This document shows positions 6,862 to 12,594 of a stretch of DNA of 12,594 bases, piece by piece (position 1 is the stretch's first letter; the number at the start of each line of letters is the position of its first letter). A model generated the notes under the pieces. The model worked only from the letters and a program-made list of their open reading frames with translations, was not told where the DNA came from and made no database searches. Location of the stretch: positions 1-12,594 of the forward strand of contig CALBJC010000122.1 of the NCBI GenBank assembly GCA_937892655.1, in the 5' to 3' direction. Both the position numbers and the translations under genes were made by a program. Origin of the DNA: an uncultured Clostridia bacterium. Lineage in GTDB: Bacteria > Bacillota > Clostridia > Oscillospirales > Ruminococcaceae.

Positions 6862-7007
6862 TTTGATATATGCCGTATCCGCTATATATCAAAGATAGCC
6901 CCTCTTGCGGTAACCCAAAATTTTCTTTCGCTCTGCTCGGAAAATTTTGACCGCTGCGCCAATTTTCGCTCGCTTCATCTGCCGCTGGCAGCGCTTCGCA
7001 AAAATTG
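6862..7007. repeat. Palindrome-rich spacer element
   Basis: No gene is seen here. It holds stacked inverted repeats: TTTGATATA (6862-6870) / TATATCAAA (6885-6893), CAAAATTTTC (6918-6927) / GAAAATTTTG (6942-6951), CTGCC (6979-6983) / GGCAG (6987-6991) and an imperfect CAATTTT (6960-6966) / AAAAATTG (7000-7007). The right part is GC-rich with CGCT/GCG motifs and differs in composition from its flanks. It resembles an interspersed REP- or MITE-like element, but no second copy is in the window and I cannot name a family. Confidence 0.5.
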
Positions 7008-7048
7008 CCCTTAGCAGGGGAGCCCCTTCACCACTTGGGTATTTCTGC
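7008..7048 (-). pseudogene. Truncated tRNA-Ser(GCU), 5' half only
   Basis: The first 41 bases of tRNA-Ser(GCU) from GCAGAAA to the AAGGG after the anticodon, identical to the intact copy. The sequence then switches abruptly to the palindromic element (CAATTTTTGCG on the minus strand). The variable arm, T arm and acceptor 3' strand are missing, so it cannot form a tRNA. Confidence 0.88.
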
Positions 7049-7077
7049 ATGGTAAATTACTATAGTATATTCAGTTT
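7008..7077 (-). repeat. 70-bp direct repeat, copy B (broken tRNA side)
   Basis: Partner of 6786-6855. It carries the tRNA fragment plus leader AAACTGAATATACTATAG, which holds a TATACT hexamer that could act as a -10 box. Between it and the next tRNA (7078-7117) is a hairpin-forming stretch, CAGGTTT / AAACCTG, without a clear T-run. Confidence 0.93.
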
Positions 7078-7117
7078 CAGGTTTAACAATTCGTTCAAAA
7101 ACCTGTATATATAAAAA

Positions 7118-7206
<89 letters not shown>

Positions 7207-7225
7207 GTGCTTTGCAACGTAAATT

Positions 7226-7254
7226 ATTATACTAGATAAATTCTGATTTGTCAA
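7226..7254 (-). promoter_or_regulatory. Consensus promoter of tRNA-Ser block
   Basis: On the minus strand, TTGACA (7254-7249), 17-bp spacer and TATAAT (7231-7226): a perfect sigma-A type promoter about 20 bases upstream of tRNA-Ser(UGA). It would also read through to tRNA-Ser(GCU). Confidence 0.93.
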
Positions 7255-7293
7255 CCCCTTTTTCAAAATTTTTAAAATATTTTTTTGAAAACC

Positions 7294-7322
7294 TTGACTT
7301 GAGCTTTTTTGTGTGCTAAAAT
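7294..7322 (+). promoter_or_regulatory. Promoter of polytopic membrane protein gene
   Basis: TTGACT (7294-7299), 17-bp spacer and TAAAAT (7317-7322). The -10 box covers the upstream ATG at 7321, so transcripts start near 7329 and translation must begin at GTG 7348. Confidence 0.75.
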
Positions 7323-7347
7323 GCCCTCAAAGAAAGGGGCTGATTTC

Positions 7348-8031
7348 GTGGAAAAGATAAAGAAAAAACCACATCAGATCATACTTTTGATTATTTACTT
7401 CATTATGTTTGTTCCTCACATTATAATGTGGGCGGCTGGAATTATCGACTATATAAACGGCGCTAACATCGGTTGGTTTGCATATGAGTATGTTTACGGC
7501 CTGCCTGCAATGCTTGATACTATGTCATGGATATTCCTGATTTTTATATACATACCTGTCTATGAGGTAGCCGCACTCTATCAGGGCATATACTTAGCGG
7601 CTGTAATGAATAAATACAGAGATTATGATAAAATCAACCGCTTTAAAAAGCTGTGGCATATAATCGGTATAGCGTCAATTGTAGCCTTCTGTTTAATTTA
7701 CCTTATCTGTCTTGGCTTTGAAAATATCAAAACGCTTGAAGACTGGGCGGTGATTTTATGCTTTCTTGTTGTACCGATAGCGGTTACCTACATAGTATGG
7801 GCAATAGCTATTTTCACATTTACATCAATAAGGCTGAAAACTGTTTTCAGAAGCTACTCAAAAAAGGTTTTTCATATCGTAGGTATAAGTGAAATACTCT
7901 TGTTCATCATTCTGCTTTTGCTTACATTCTTATGGCTTGATGAATTTGGTCTTGTTTTGATAATACTGTTTTTTGCAATACTTATTTATATAGTAGCATC
8001 AATAGTGCTTTTAATAAAGAATAGAAAATAA
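7348..8031 (+). CDS. Polytopic membrane protein of unknown function
   Basis: A 227-residue protein made almost entirely of hydrophobic segments: about residues 8-30, 55-85, 105-125, 135-160 and 170-225 (the last probably two or three helices), giving about six membrane helices. Short basic loops (NKYRDYDKINRFKK and RLKTVFRSYSKK) probably face the cytoplasm. No catalytic motif is visible and I do not recognise the family. The start is GTG 7348, with AAAGGGG at 7333-7339 eight bases before it; the in-frame ATG 7321 lies inside the -10 box and cannot be used from that promoter. It is a single-gene unit with its own promoter and terminator, converging on the DUF4830 gene. Confidence 0.8.
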   Translation: MEKIKKKPHQIILLIIYFIMFVPHIIMWAAGIIDYINGANIGWFAYEYVYGLPAMLDTMSWIFLIFIYIPVYEVAALYQGIYLAAVMNKYRDYDKINRFKKLWHIIGIASIVAFCLIYLICLGFENIKTLEDWAVILCFLVVPIAVTYIVWAIAIFTFTSIRLKTVFRSYSKKVFHIVGISEILLFIILLLLTFLWLDEFGLVLIILFFAILIYIVASIVLLIKNRK

Positions 8032-8034
8032 TGA

Positions 8035-8061
8035 AAAACGCCTTGTTTTGCAAGGCGTTTT
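8035..8061. terminator. Bidirectional terminator
   Basis: Perfect stem AAAACGCCTTG / CAAGGCGTTTT with a TTTTG loop between converging genes ending at 8031 and 8073. The A and T arms let it serve both strands. Confidence 0.9.
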
Positions 8062-8072
8062 CTTTTATCAAT

Positions 8073-8690
8073 TTATTCGATTGTACCGCTTTTGATAATC
8101 TCATTCTGACTGTCATTACTCTGCTGTGATGATGAATTGTCGTCAATAGTATGCTGATTTTCGCGCTGTGTGTCTGAGCTATCAGCCTTTGATAAGTCAG
8201 CATCCTTTGAGCTTTCGTCAGTCTTATCTCCCTTGTCGACAGTCGGCATAATAAATCCCTGTATAAATCCTTCAATATCTGTGCAGCATACATCCCCGCC
8301 GATAAGCTTGTTGTCAAGGATAATCATGTTTGCAACAACCGATTTGTCACAGCCAGGGTAGTTATAAATTTCGTATGTAAAGATTTCAGCGGTTTTGCCC
8401 TTGTATTCTGAAAGGTCAAAGCCCTGCTCTTTCTGAAGTTTGTTATAAGCAGAATAAACGTCGTCAAATTCGTTTGGGATAACAACTGCCTTTGAATCAA
8501 TAAAGCTATCAGAGGTCTCCCAGCCCAGATCTCTTAAAAAGCCTACCCGCTCTTCGTTTGTTGACATAGCAAATGTCTGGGCATTACTCTTACCGCCTGA
8601 AGCTACAGCTACTGCGATAATAACAGCTACAATCGCAACAGCGCCGATTATGTAGCCTAAGTTTTTGATTTTTATAGTTTTTACAAACAA
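8073..8690 (-). CDS. Membrane-anchored DUF4830 protein
   Basis: A 205-residue protein with a short basic N-terminus (KTIKIKN), one membrane helix at about residues 11-31 (rich in Ala, Val and Ile) and an extracytoplasmic domain at about 43-140. That domain resembles DUF4830 as I recall the family: EERVGFLRDLGWETSD, then VVIPNEFDDVYSAYNKLQ, KEQGFDLSEYKGKTAE, YEIYNYPGCDKS and LIGGDVCCTDIEGFIQG. The function of DUF4830 is unknown. The last 60 residues are a low-complexity Ser/Asp/Gln/Lys tail. TTG 8690 is preferred as start because GGAGG lies 9 bases upstream; a TTG at 8744 would add 18 residues with no such site. It is divergent from the RsuA-type gene, with 115 bases between starts. No convincing -35/-10 pair was found for it. 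Confidence 0.8.
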   Translation of the reverse strand: MFVKTIKIKNLGYIIGAVAIVAVIIAVAVASGGKSNAQTFAMSTNEERVGFLRDLGWETSDSFIDSKAVVIPNEFDDVYSAYNKLQKEQGFDLSEYKGKTAEIFTYEIYNYPGCDKSVVANMIILDNKLIGGDVCCTDIEGFIQGFIMPTVDKGDKTDESSKDADLSKADSSDTQRENQHTIDDNSSSQQSNDSQNEIIKSGTIE

Positions 8691-8760
8691 AATTTCTCGC
8701 CTCCGTAAAATTTCTGATGTTACATAATATGCACCCTCGTACAAGTAAATGACAAGCAGT

Positions 8761-8789
8761 TTGACTTTTTTAAAAATTTTGGGTACAAT
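8761..8789 (+). promoter_or_regulatory. Promoter of RsuA-family gene
   Basis: TTGACT (8761-8766), 17-bp spacer and TACAAT (8784-8789). The predicted start of transcription near 8796 leaves only about 10 bases before ATG 8806, and these include GGTG. Confidence 0.78.
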
Positions 8790-8805
8790 AACCTTGGTGA
8801 TAATA

Positions 8806-9537
8806 ATGATTTTTCGATTAGACAGGTTTATTTCAAATCAATGCGGTCAATACTCCCGTAGTGATGTAAAGGCGATGATTAAAAAGCGCCAGATACTTGT
8901 AAACGGTAAAAACGCAACCGACAGCGGTATGAAAATAAATACCGATACAGATACTGTAATATGCAAGGGTGAAACCGTTATATATAAAGAGCATATCTAC
9001 ATTATGCTCAATAAGCCTCAGGGCGTTGTATGCTCAACCCGTGACGGTAAATCCCCTACAGTTTTATCTCTTGTGCCAAAGGAGCTGTACCGTGATGGTC
9101 TTTTCCCTGCAGGGCGTCTTGATAAGGATACAGAAGGGTTTGTTCTGATTACCGATGACGGTGATTTAGCCCACAGAATGCTATCTCCTAAAAGCCACGT
9201 TGAAAAAGAATACTATGCCCGTCTTGCCAGACCCTTTGAAGAAAGCTACAAGGCACAGTTTGAAAATGGTATCCGCCTTGATGAAGAAACCCTTTGTCTT
9301 CCTGCGCAGATTTTTGCAGTACAGGGCGAAGAATGTGCCTGCAGAATTATTCTCCATGAAGGAATGTTTCATCAGGTAAAGCGAATGATGGAGGCTGTGG
9401 GCAACGAGGTTGTGTATTTAAGGCGTGACCGTATCGGCAACCTCAGATTATGCGAAAAACTCGCTCTTGGCGACTGTTTGGAAATTATGCACAAAGAAGA
9501 CATTGAACTTTTGTGCCCTAACTGTTCAATCGGATAA
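8806..9537 (+). CDS. RsuA/RluB-family rRNA pseudouridine synthase
   Basis: Converts a uridine in ribosomal RNA to pseudouridine. The 243-residue product has an N-terminal S4 RNA-binding domain (FRLDRFISNQCGQYSR through KKRQILVNGK) and then a synthase domain starting YIMLNKPQGVVCST. The catalytic motif is AGRLDKDTEGFVLITDDG with Asp106. The family's third motif is HEGMFHQVKRMMEAVGNEV followed by LRRDRIG. Length and motif order fit RsuA, RluB, RluE or RluF; RsuA itself modifies U516 of 16S rRNA, but the target cannot be assigned here. ATG 8806 is chosen over ATG 8749 because the promoter lies between them and the S4 domain begins right after 8806. The last residues (LLCPNCSIG) carry two Cys, not typical of the family as I know it. 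Confidence 0.92.
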   Translation: MIFRLDRFISNQCGQYSRSDVKAMIKKRQILVNGKNATDSGMKINTDTDTVICKGETVIYKEHIYIMLNKPQGVVCSTRDGKSPTVLSLVPKELYRDGLFPAGRLDKDTEGFVLITDDGDLAHRMLSPKSHVEKEYYARLARPFEESYKAQFENGIRLDEETLCLPAQIFAVQGEECACRIILHEGMFHQVKRMMEAVGNEVVYLRRDRIGNLRLCEKLALGDCLEIMHKEDIELLCPNCSIG

Positions 9538-9694
9538 GGGCTTGTTTATTTTTCGTCAATGTAAATAAAGAATTAAATATAAGTTTAGTTAAAAAACATC
9601 TTGCTAAAAGTAGGCAAAGTTTGATATTATAGTATTGTAGCTAATAATAGAAAAATTATTTAGTCAATTTATTTTTATAGGGAGGTCCTTTAAA
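9538..9694 (+). promoter_or_regulatory. Leader and probable promoter of MsmK-type gene
   Basis: AT-rich intergenic region of 157 bases. The best promoter is TTGCTA (9601-9606), 18-bp spacer and TATTAT (9625-9630); an alternative is TTGATA at 9621 with ATAATA at 9644. GGGAGG at about 9680 is a strong ribosome binding site for ATG 9695. No riboswitch, clear operator or catabolite-response site was recognised. Confidence 0.5.
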
Positions 9695-10837
9695 ATGGCA
9701 AGCGTTTCATTGAGAGAAATCTACAAGAAATACCCAGGCGGTGTTGTAGCGGTTTCTGACTTTAACCTTGAAATTAAGGATAAGGAATTTATCATTCTCG
9801 TAGGTCCATCTGGTTGTGGTAAGTCAACTACACTCAGAATGATTGCAGGTCTTGAAGAAATCAGCGAAGGCGAGCTCTACATCGGTGACAGACTCGTTAA
9901 CGACATTGCTCCTAAGGACAGAGATATTGCGATGGTATTCCAGAACTACGCTCTGTACCCACATATGACAGTATTTGAGAACATGGCATTCGGTCTTAAG
10001 CTCCGTAAGGTTCCAAAGGACGAAATCAGCCGTAAGGTTGAAGAAGCTGCTAGAATTCTCGACATTTCACACCTTCTCGACAGAAAGCCAAAGGCTTTAT
10101 CAGGTGGTCAGAGACAGAGAGTTGCGCTCGGTCGTGCGATCGTTCGTGAACCACAGGTATTCTTACTTGACGAACCTCTTTCAAACCTCGATGCTAAGCT
10201 CAGAGCTCAGATGAGAACAGAGATTTCTAAGCTCCACAAGAAGCTCGGTACAACATTTATCTATGTAACTCACGACCAGACAGAAGCTATGACAATGGGT
10301 GACAGAATCGTAGTTATGAAGGATGGTTACATCCAGCAGGTTGATACACCTACTAACCTCTACCAGACACCTGTTAACCAGTTCGTTGCTGGCTTTATCG
10401 GTTCACCACAGATGAACTTCATCGATGCTAAGCTCGTTAAGATCGACGGCAAGTACACAGTTGAATTCGGTACAGAAGAAACTAAGACAGCTAAGGCTAT
10501 CAAGTACTATGTTGAAATCCCAGAAGCTAAGGTTGATCCAGAAGTTCTCGAACCACTCGTAGACCAGGAAATCGTTATGGGTGTTCGTCCAGAATGTATC
10601 CACGACGAAGAAATGTTCTTATCAGCTGCTACAACAGGTATCATCGATGCAACTGTTGAAGTAACAGAAATGATGGGTGCTGAAACATATCTCTACCTCA
10701 ACTGTGTAGGTATTCCTCTCACAGCTAGAGTTTCACCAAGATCTACAGCTAGACCTCAGGATGAAATCAAGGTAGCTATTGATCCAAACAGAATCCACAT
10801 CTTCGATAAGGAAACTGAAAAGACAGTAGTTAACTAA
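9695..10837 (+). CDS. msmK: Sugar ABC importer ATPase, MsmK/UgpC type
   Basis: ATPase (380 aa) that powers carbohydrate uptake through ABC importers (CUT1 class). Motifs are Walker A GPSGCGKST (37-45, Lys43), a Q-loop in MVFQNYALYPHMTVFEN, signature LSGGQRQR (135-142), Walker B VFLLDEPLSNLD (Asp159, Glu160) and His193 in THDQTEAM. A C-terminal TOBE/regulatory region follows from about residue 235 (FIGSPQMNFIDAKL, MGVRPECIHDE, PRSTARPQDEIKVAIDPNRI). No permease or binding protein is encoded beside it, so it is likely a shared ATPase serving several importers elsewhere, as MsmK does in streptococci and MsmX in Bacillus. Codon choice is strikingly uniform (AAG, CTC, CGT, CCA, GTT), which suggests high expression. 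It has its own strong RBS and terminator. Family is firm; the exact symbol is by analogy. Confidence 0.93.
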   Translation: MASVSLREIYKKYPGGVVAVSDFNLEIKDKEFIILVGPSGCGKSTTLRMIAGLEEISEGELYIGDRLVNDIAPKDRDIAMVFQNYALYPHMTVFENMAFGLKLRKVPKDEISRKVEEAARILDISHLLDRKPKALSGGQRQRVALGRAIVREPQVFLLDEPLSNLDAKLRAQMRTEISKLHKKLGTTFIYVTHDQTEAMTMGDRIVVMKDGYIQQVDTPTNLYQTPVNQFVAGFIGSPQMNFIDAKLVKIDGKYTVEFGTEETKTAKAIKYYVEIPEAKVDPEVLEPLVDQEIVMGVRPECIHDEEMFLSAATTGIIDATVEVTEMMGAETYLYLNCVGIPLTARVSPRSTARPQDEIKVAIDPNRIHIFDKETEKTVVN

Positions 10838-10850
10838 TAACAGTTAATTT

Positions 10851-10880
10851 AACCGCCCGAAATTTTCGGGCGGTTTTTAT
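10851..10880 (+). terminator. Strong intrinsic terminator after MsmK-type gene
   Basis: Stem AACCGCCCGAAA / TTTCGGGCGGTT followed by TTTATTTG: a GC-rich hairpin with a T-run, 13 bases after the stop codon. Confidence 0.93.
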
Positions 10881-10924
10881 TTGTTATAACTACTTGCTTA
10901 TAAAATCTGTTATTATATAACAAT

Positions 10925-10953
10925 TTGATTATTGTGAATATGTGTGATACAAT
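10925..10953 (+). promoter_or_regulatory. Promoter of SGNH lipoprotein gene
   Basis: TTGATT (10925-10930), 17-bp spacer and TG-extended -10 TACAAT (10948-10953). It shares AATATGTGTGATAC in the same register with the promoter at 2959. GAAAGGAAG at 10972-10980 is the ribosome binding site for ATG 10986. Confidence 0.75.
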
Positions 10954-10985
10954 ATAAGTGAAAACAAATCCGAAAGGAAGATTAT

Positions 10986-12236
10986 ATGAAACTCAAAAGA
11001 TTTTTATCACTTGTTTTAGCCTCAACCCTTGTTTTTACCTTTGCAGGCTGTAAAAGCGAATCATCGTCAACAGAGGATACAACAACTGAAGCTGTTGTAA
11101 CAACAAAAGCCCCTGAAACTCCTGAAGAATTTCATCAGGCTATGATCGTTCGTTCTTTAACATCCTATGGTGACGTTACAAGAATGCAGCAGAAGCTTAC
11201 AGCGGCTCAGAATGGTGAACAGATAAATGTATGTTACCTCGGCGGCTCGATTACAGAGGGCCTCAATGCTGGCAACGACCTTTGCTATGCAAAGCTTTCA
11301 TGCGATTATATTGCCCAGAAATTTGGTACAGGCGATAATGTAAACTACATAAATGCGGGTATGAGCGGTACTCCTTCTATCTTAGGCGCTCTTCGTCTTG
11401 ACAGAGATATTATTGCTTACAAGCCTGATATTCTTTTCGTTGAATTTGCAGTAAATGACGGTACCGGTGCTGAATTTTTAGAAGGTCTTGAAGGTATTAT
11501 CAGAACTACATTAAAGCAGGATAACTCCCCTGCAGTGGTTTTAATCTTCAATCGTCTTGAAAATGGCTACACGGCGCAGGATGGTATGAAAAGAGTTGGT
11601 CAGTATTATAACCTTCCTATGATTTCAGTAGCTGACGCTTTAACTCCTGAGTTTGATGAAGGCAGAATGACATGGACCGATTATTCTGATGACGGTTCTC
11701 ACCCTCACGTTGAAGGTCATGCGCTTGTAACTGAGATGATTTCATACTATTTTGATACAGTTATGGATCAGCCTGCCCCTGAAACTCCTTCAGCATTCCC
11801 TCAGGACCCTATCCAGAGCAAGTTTTTAGAGGGCTTCAAGATTTATGAAAACACCGACCTTACAGCGACCTCTCTCGGCGGCTTCAAAACAGGCTCTCAG
11901 CTTGGCAAGTGGACAAAGGGCTGGAGCAACGATACTCAGAACCCGTCAAACGACCCTATCGAGTTTGATATTACCTGCAAATCTCTATATATGATTTACA
12001 AGACAAATAAGTCTGCGAATATGGGTGCAATTGATCTGACTATCAGCTGGGGCGATGGTGAAAATGAATCAAGAACAGTTACAATTAACTCAATGACATC
12101 AGATGGCTGGGGTAACCCAATCTATCAGTCGCTCAAGATGTCAGCTGTTGAAAATAACTACCACATTACAATTAAGATGGCAGAAGGCAGCGAGGCAAAG
12201 GCGTTTGATATCTTGGCGTTTGCATATACTGAATAA
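10986..12236 (+). CDS. SGNH/GDSL-family hydrolase lipoprotein
   Basis: Lipid-anchored enzyme of 416 residues, probably an esterase or acetylesterase on the cell surface. The signal MKLKRFLSLVLASTLVF ends in FAGC (Cys22). A short Ser/Thr/Glu linker covers about 23-48. The SGNH domain (about 75-260) shows all four blocks: CYLGGSITEG with nucleophile Ser88, NAGMSGTPS with the oxyanion Gly, VEFAVNDG with Asn157, and DDGSHPHVEGH with Asp236 and His239. Residues about 265-416 are a second beta-rich domain (LYMIYKTNKSANMGAID, WGDGENESRTVTI) that resembles the accessory domains seen in carbohydrate esterases, possibly for substrate binding; this is inference. Substrate unknown; polysaccharide deacetylation would fit a gut fermenter. 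It is a single gene with its own promoter and terminator. Confidence 0.92.
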   Translation: MKLKRFLSLVLASTLVFTFAGCKSESSSTEDTTTEAVVTTKAPETPEEFHQAMIVRSLTSYGDVTRMQQKLTAAQNGEQINVCYLGGSITEGLNAGNDLCYAKLSCDYIAQKFGTGDNVNYINAGMSGTPSILGALRLDRDIIAYKPDILFVEFAVNDGTGAEFLEGLEGIIRTTLKQDNSPAVVLIFNRLENGYTAQDGMKRVGQYYNLPMISVADALTPEFDEGRMTWTDYSDDGSHPHVEGHALVTEMISYYFDTVMDQPAPETPSAFPQDPIQSKFLEGFKIYENTDLTATSLGGFKTGSQLGKWTKGWSNDTQNPSNDPIEFDITCKSLYMIYKTNKSANMGAIDLTISWGDGENESRTVTINSMTSDGWGNPIYQSLKMSAVENNYHITIKMAEGSEAKAFDILAFAYTE

Positions 12237-12249
12237 CAGCAAAATAAAA

Positions 12250-12275
12250 AAGGCCTGCGTTTTTACGCAGGCCTT
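12250..12275. terminator. Bidirectional terminator
   Basis: Perfect 11-bp stem AAGGCCTGCGT / ACGCAGGCCTT with a TTTT loop, an A-run on the left and T-rich sequence on the right. It lies between converging genes ending at 12236 and 12293. Confidence 0.92.
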
Positions 12276-12292
12276 GATTTTATGTATAAAAA

Positions 12293-12594
12293 TTAGAATA
12301 AATCGTCAATATTTACTGCTGTTTCATAGTCGTAGTCGTAATCTTCATCAGCTACAACTTCCTTGTTTTCTGGAATACCGTTGTATTCGTCGGTTTTCTT
12401 GTCACCCTTATTTGAGAAAGCACCGGTAAATACTAAAATATCAAATACAATAACAGCGATGATAAGAATGATTAAGATTACAGGAACAATAATCTTAGCC
12501 GGGCTCTTGCCAGGTTCTATCTTTTCGCTTGAAACTGACTGAGCTGACTGCTGCTGAGCAACTGTTGGTGCATCAACTGCAGATGCACAGAATG
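12293..12594 (-). CDS. Membrane protein, C-terminal part (possible zinc-ribbon type)
   Basis: Incomplete reverse gene running off the right edge; the stop TAA is at 12295-12293. The visible 100 residues begin FCASAVDAPTV, then a Gln/Ser-rich stretch (AQQQSAQSVSSESK), a short basic segment (KSPAK), one membrane helix (IIVPVILIILIIAVIVF and onward) and an acidic tail (DEDYDYDYE) ending NIDDLF. This order (FC motif, linker, single helix, tail) is the usual layout of small clostridial proteins that start with a zinc ribbon such as FCxxCG. Here the second Cys of the expected CxxC is Ala, so the ribbon may be degenerate or the match accidental. The function is unknown and the start lies outside the window. 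Confidence 0.7.
   Translation of the reverse strand, partial: FCASAVDAPTVAQQQSAQSVSSEKIEPGKSPAKIIVPVILIILIIAVIVFDILVFTGAFSNKGDKKTDEYNGIPENKEVVADEDYDYDYETAVNIDDLF

Noticed and set aside
6653..6898. Forward ORF reading WRRKRDLNPRAGF
   Set aside because: It is the antisense translation of tRNA-Ser(GCU), a well-known spurious ORF type.
7309..7347. TTG 7309 or ATG 7321 starts for the polytopic membrane protein
   Set aside because: Both fall within or upstream of the -10 box; GTG 7348 has an AAAGGGG site at the right distance.
7982..8317. Reverse ORF of 111 codons overlapping the DUF4830 gene
   Set aside because: It is a frame shadow of the DUF4830 tail and crosses the bidirectional terminator.
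8749..8805. Upstream ATG start of the RsuA-type gene
   Set aside because: A good promoter lies between it and ATG 8806, and the S4 domain begins right after 8806.
9538..9694. Riboswitch before the MsmK-type gene
   Set aside because: No conserved aptamer pattern or terminator/antiterminator pair is visible; the region is plain AT-rich leader.

Overview
The window looks like chromosomal housekeeping and cell-surface DNA from an anaerobic Clostridia bacterium, probably Ruminococcus-like (Oscillospiraceae). The grounds are the moderately AT-rich sequence, GGAGG-type ribosome binding sites, TTG/GTG starts, TTGACA/TATAAT promoters with 17-bp spacers, lipoproteins with long Thr/Glu linkers, a DUF4830 protein and a lone MsmK-type sugar-importer ATPase. 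This is inference from sequence alone; no database was searched. I see no phage, CRISPR, transposase or defence island.

Layout. Positions 1-185 hold a reverse-strand open frame with a TadA-like stretch. It runs head-on into a forward CNNM/CorC (hemolysin C-type) transporter gene (to 1254) that lacks its normal first part, so there is a junction near 147-157. A possible 38-residue single-helix protein (1238-1354) overlaps the CorC end. Next comes a transglutaminase-fold lipoprotein with a Thr-rich linker (1384-2865) and a terminator. A promoter at 2959-2987 drives a three-gene operon: ABC-2 exporter ATPase (3067-3813), its permease (3800-5119, overlapping by 14 bases) and a TraB/GumN (TIKI-like) lipoprotein (5130-6185). 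A bidirectional terminator at 6189-6221 separates this from the minus-strand block.

Minus-strand block. It contains a PIN-like protein (6226-6678), tRNA-Ser(GCU) at 6737-6826, a broken 41-base 5' half of the same tRNA at 7008-7048 inside a 70-bp duplication, and tRNA-Ser(UGA) at 7118-7206. Palindromic sequence lies between the duplicated copies. A perfect consensus promoter at 7226-7254 reads into the tRNA block.

Right half. A polytopic membrane protein (7348-8031) converges on a membrane-anchored DUF4830 protein (8073-8690, minus). The latter diverges from an RsuA-family rRNA pseudouridine synthase (8806-9537). A solo MsmK/UgpC-type ATPase follows (9695-10837), then an SGNH-hydrolase lipoprotein (10986-12236). 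The window ends in the C-terminal part of a minus-strand membrane protein that may have begun with a zinc ribbon (12293-12594).

How it fits together. Much of the window serves the envelope: three lipoproteins with different ectodomains on similar Thr/Glu tethers, an exporter, a CorC transporter and several membrane proteins. RNA functions are the two serine tRNAs, RsuA and possibly TadA. The most unusual points are the tRNA-Ser partial duplication with its palindromic insert, the TadA/CorC junction, the exporter-TIKI operon, and two promoters sharing an identical 14-base core in the same register.
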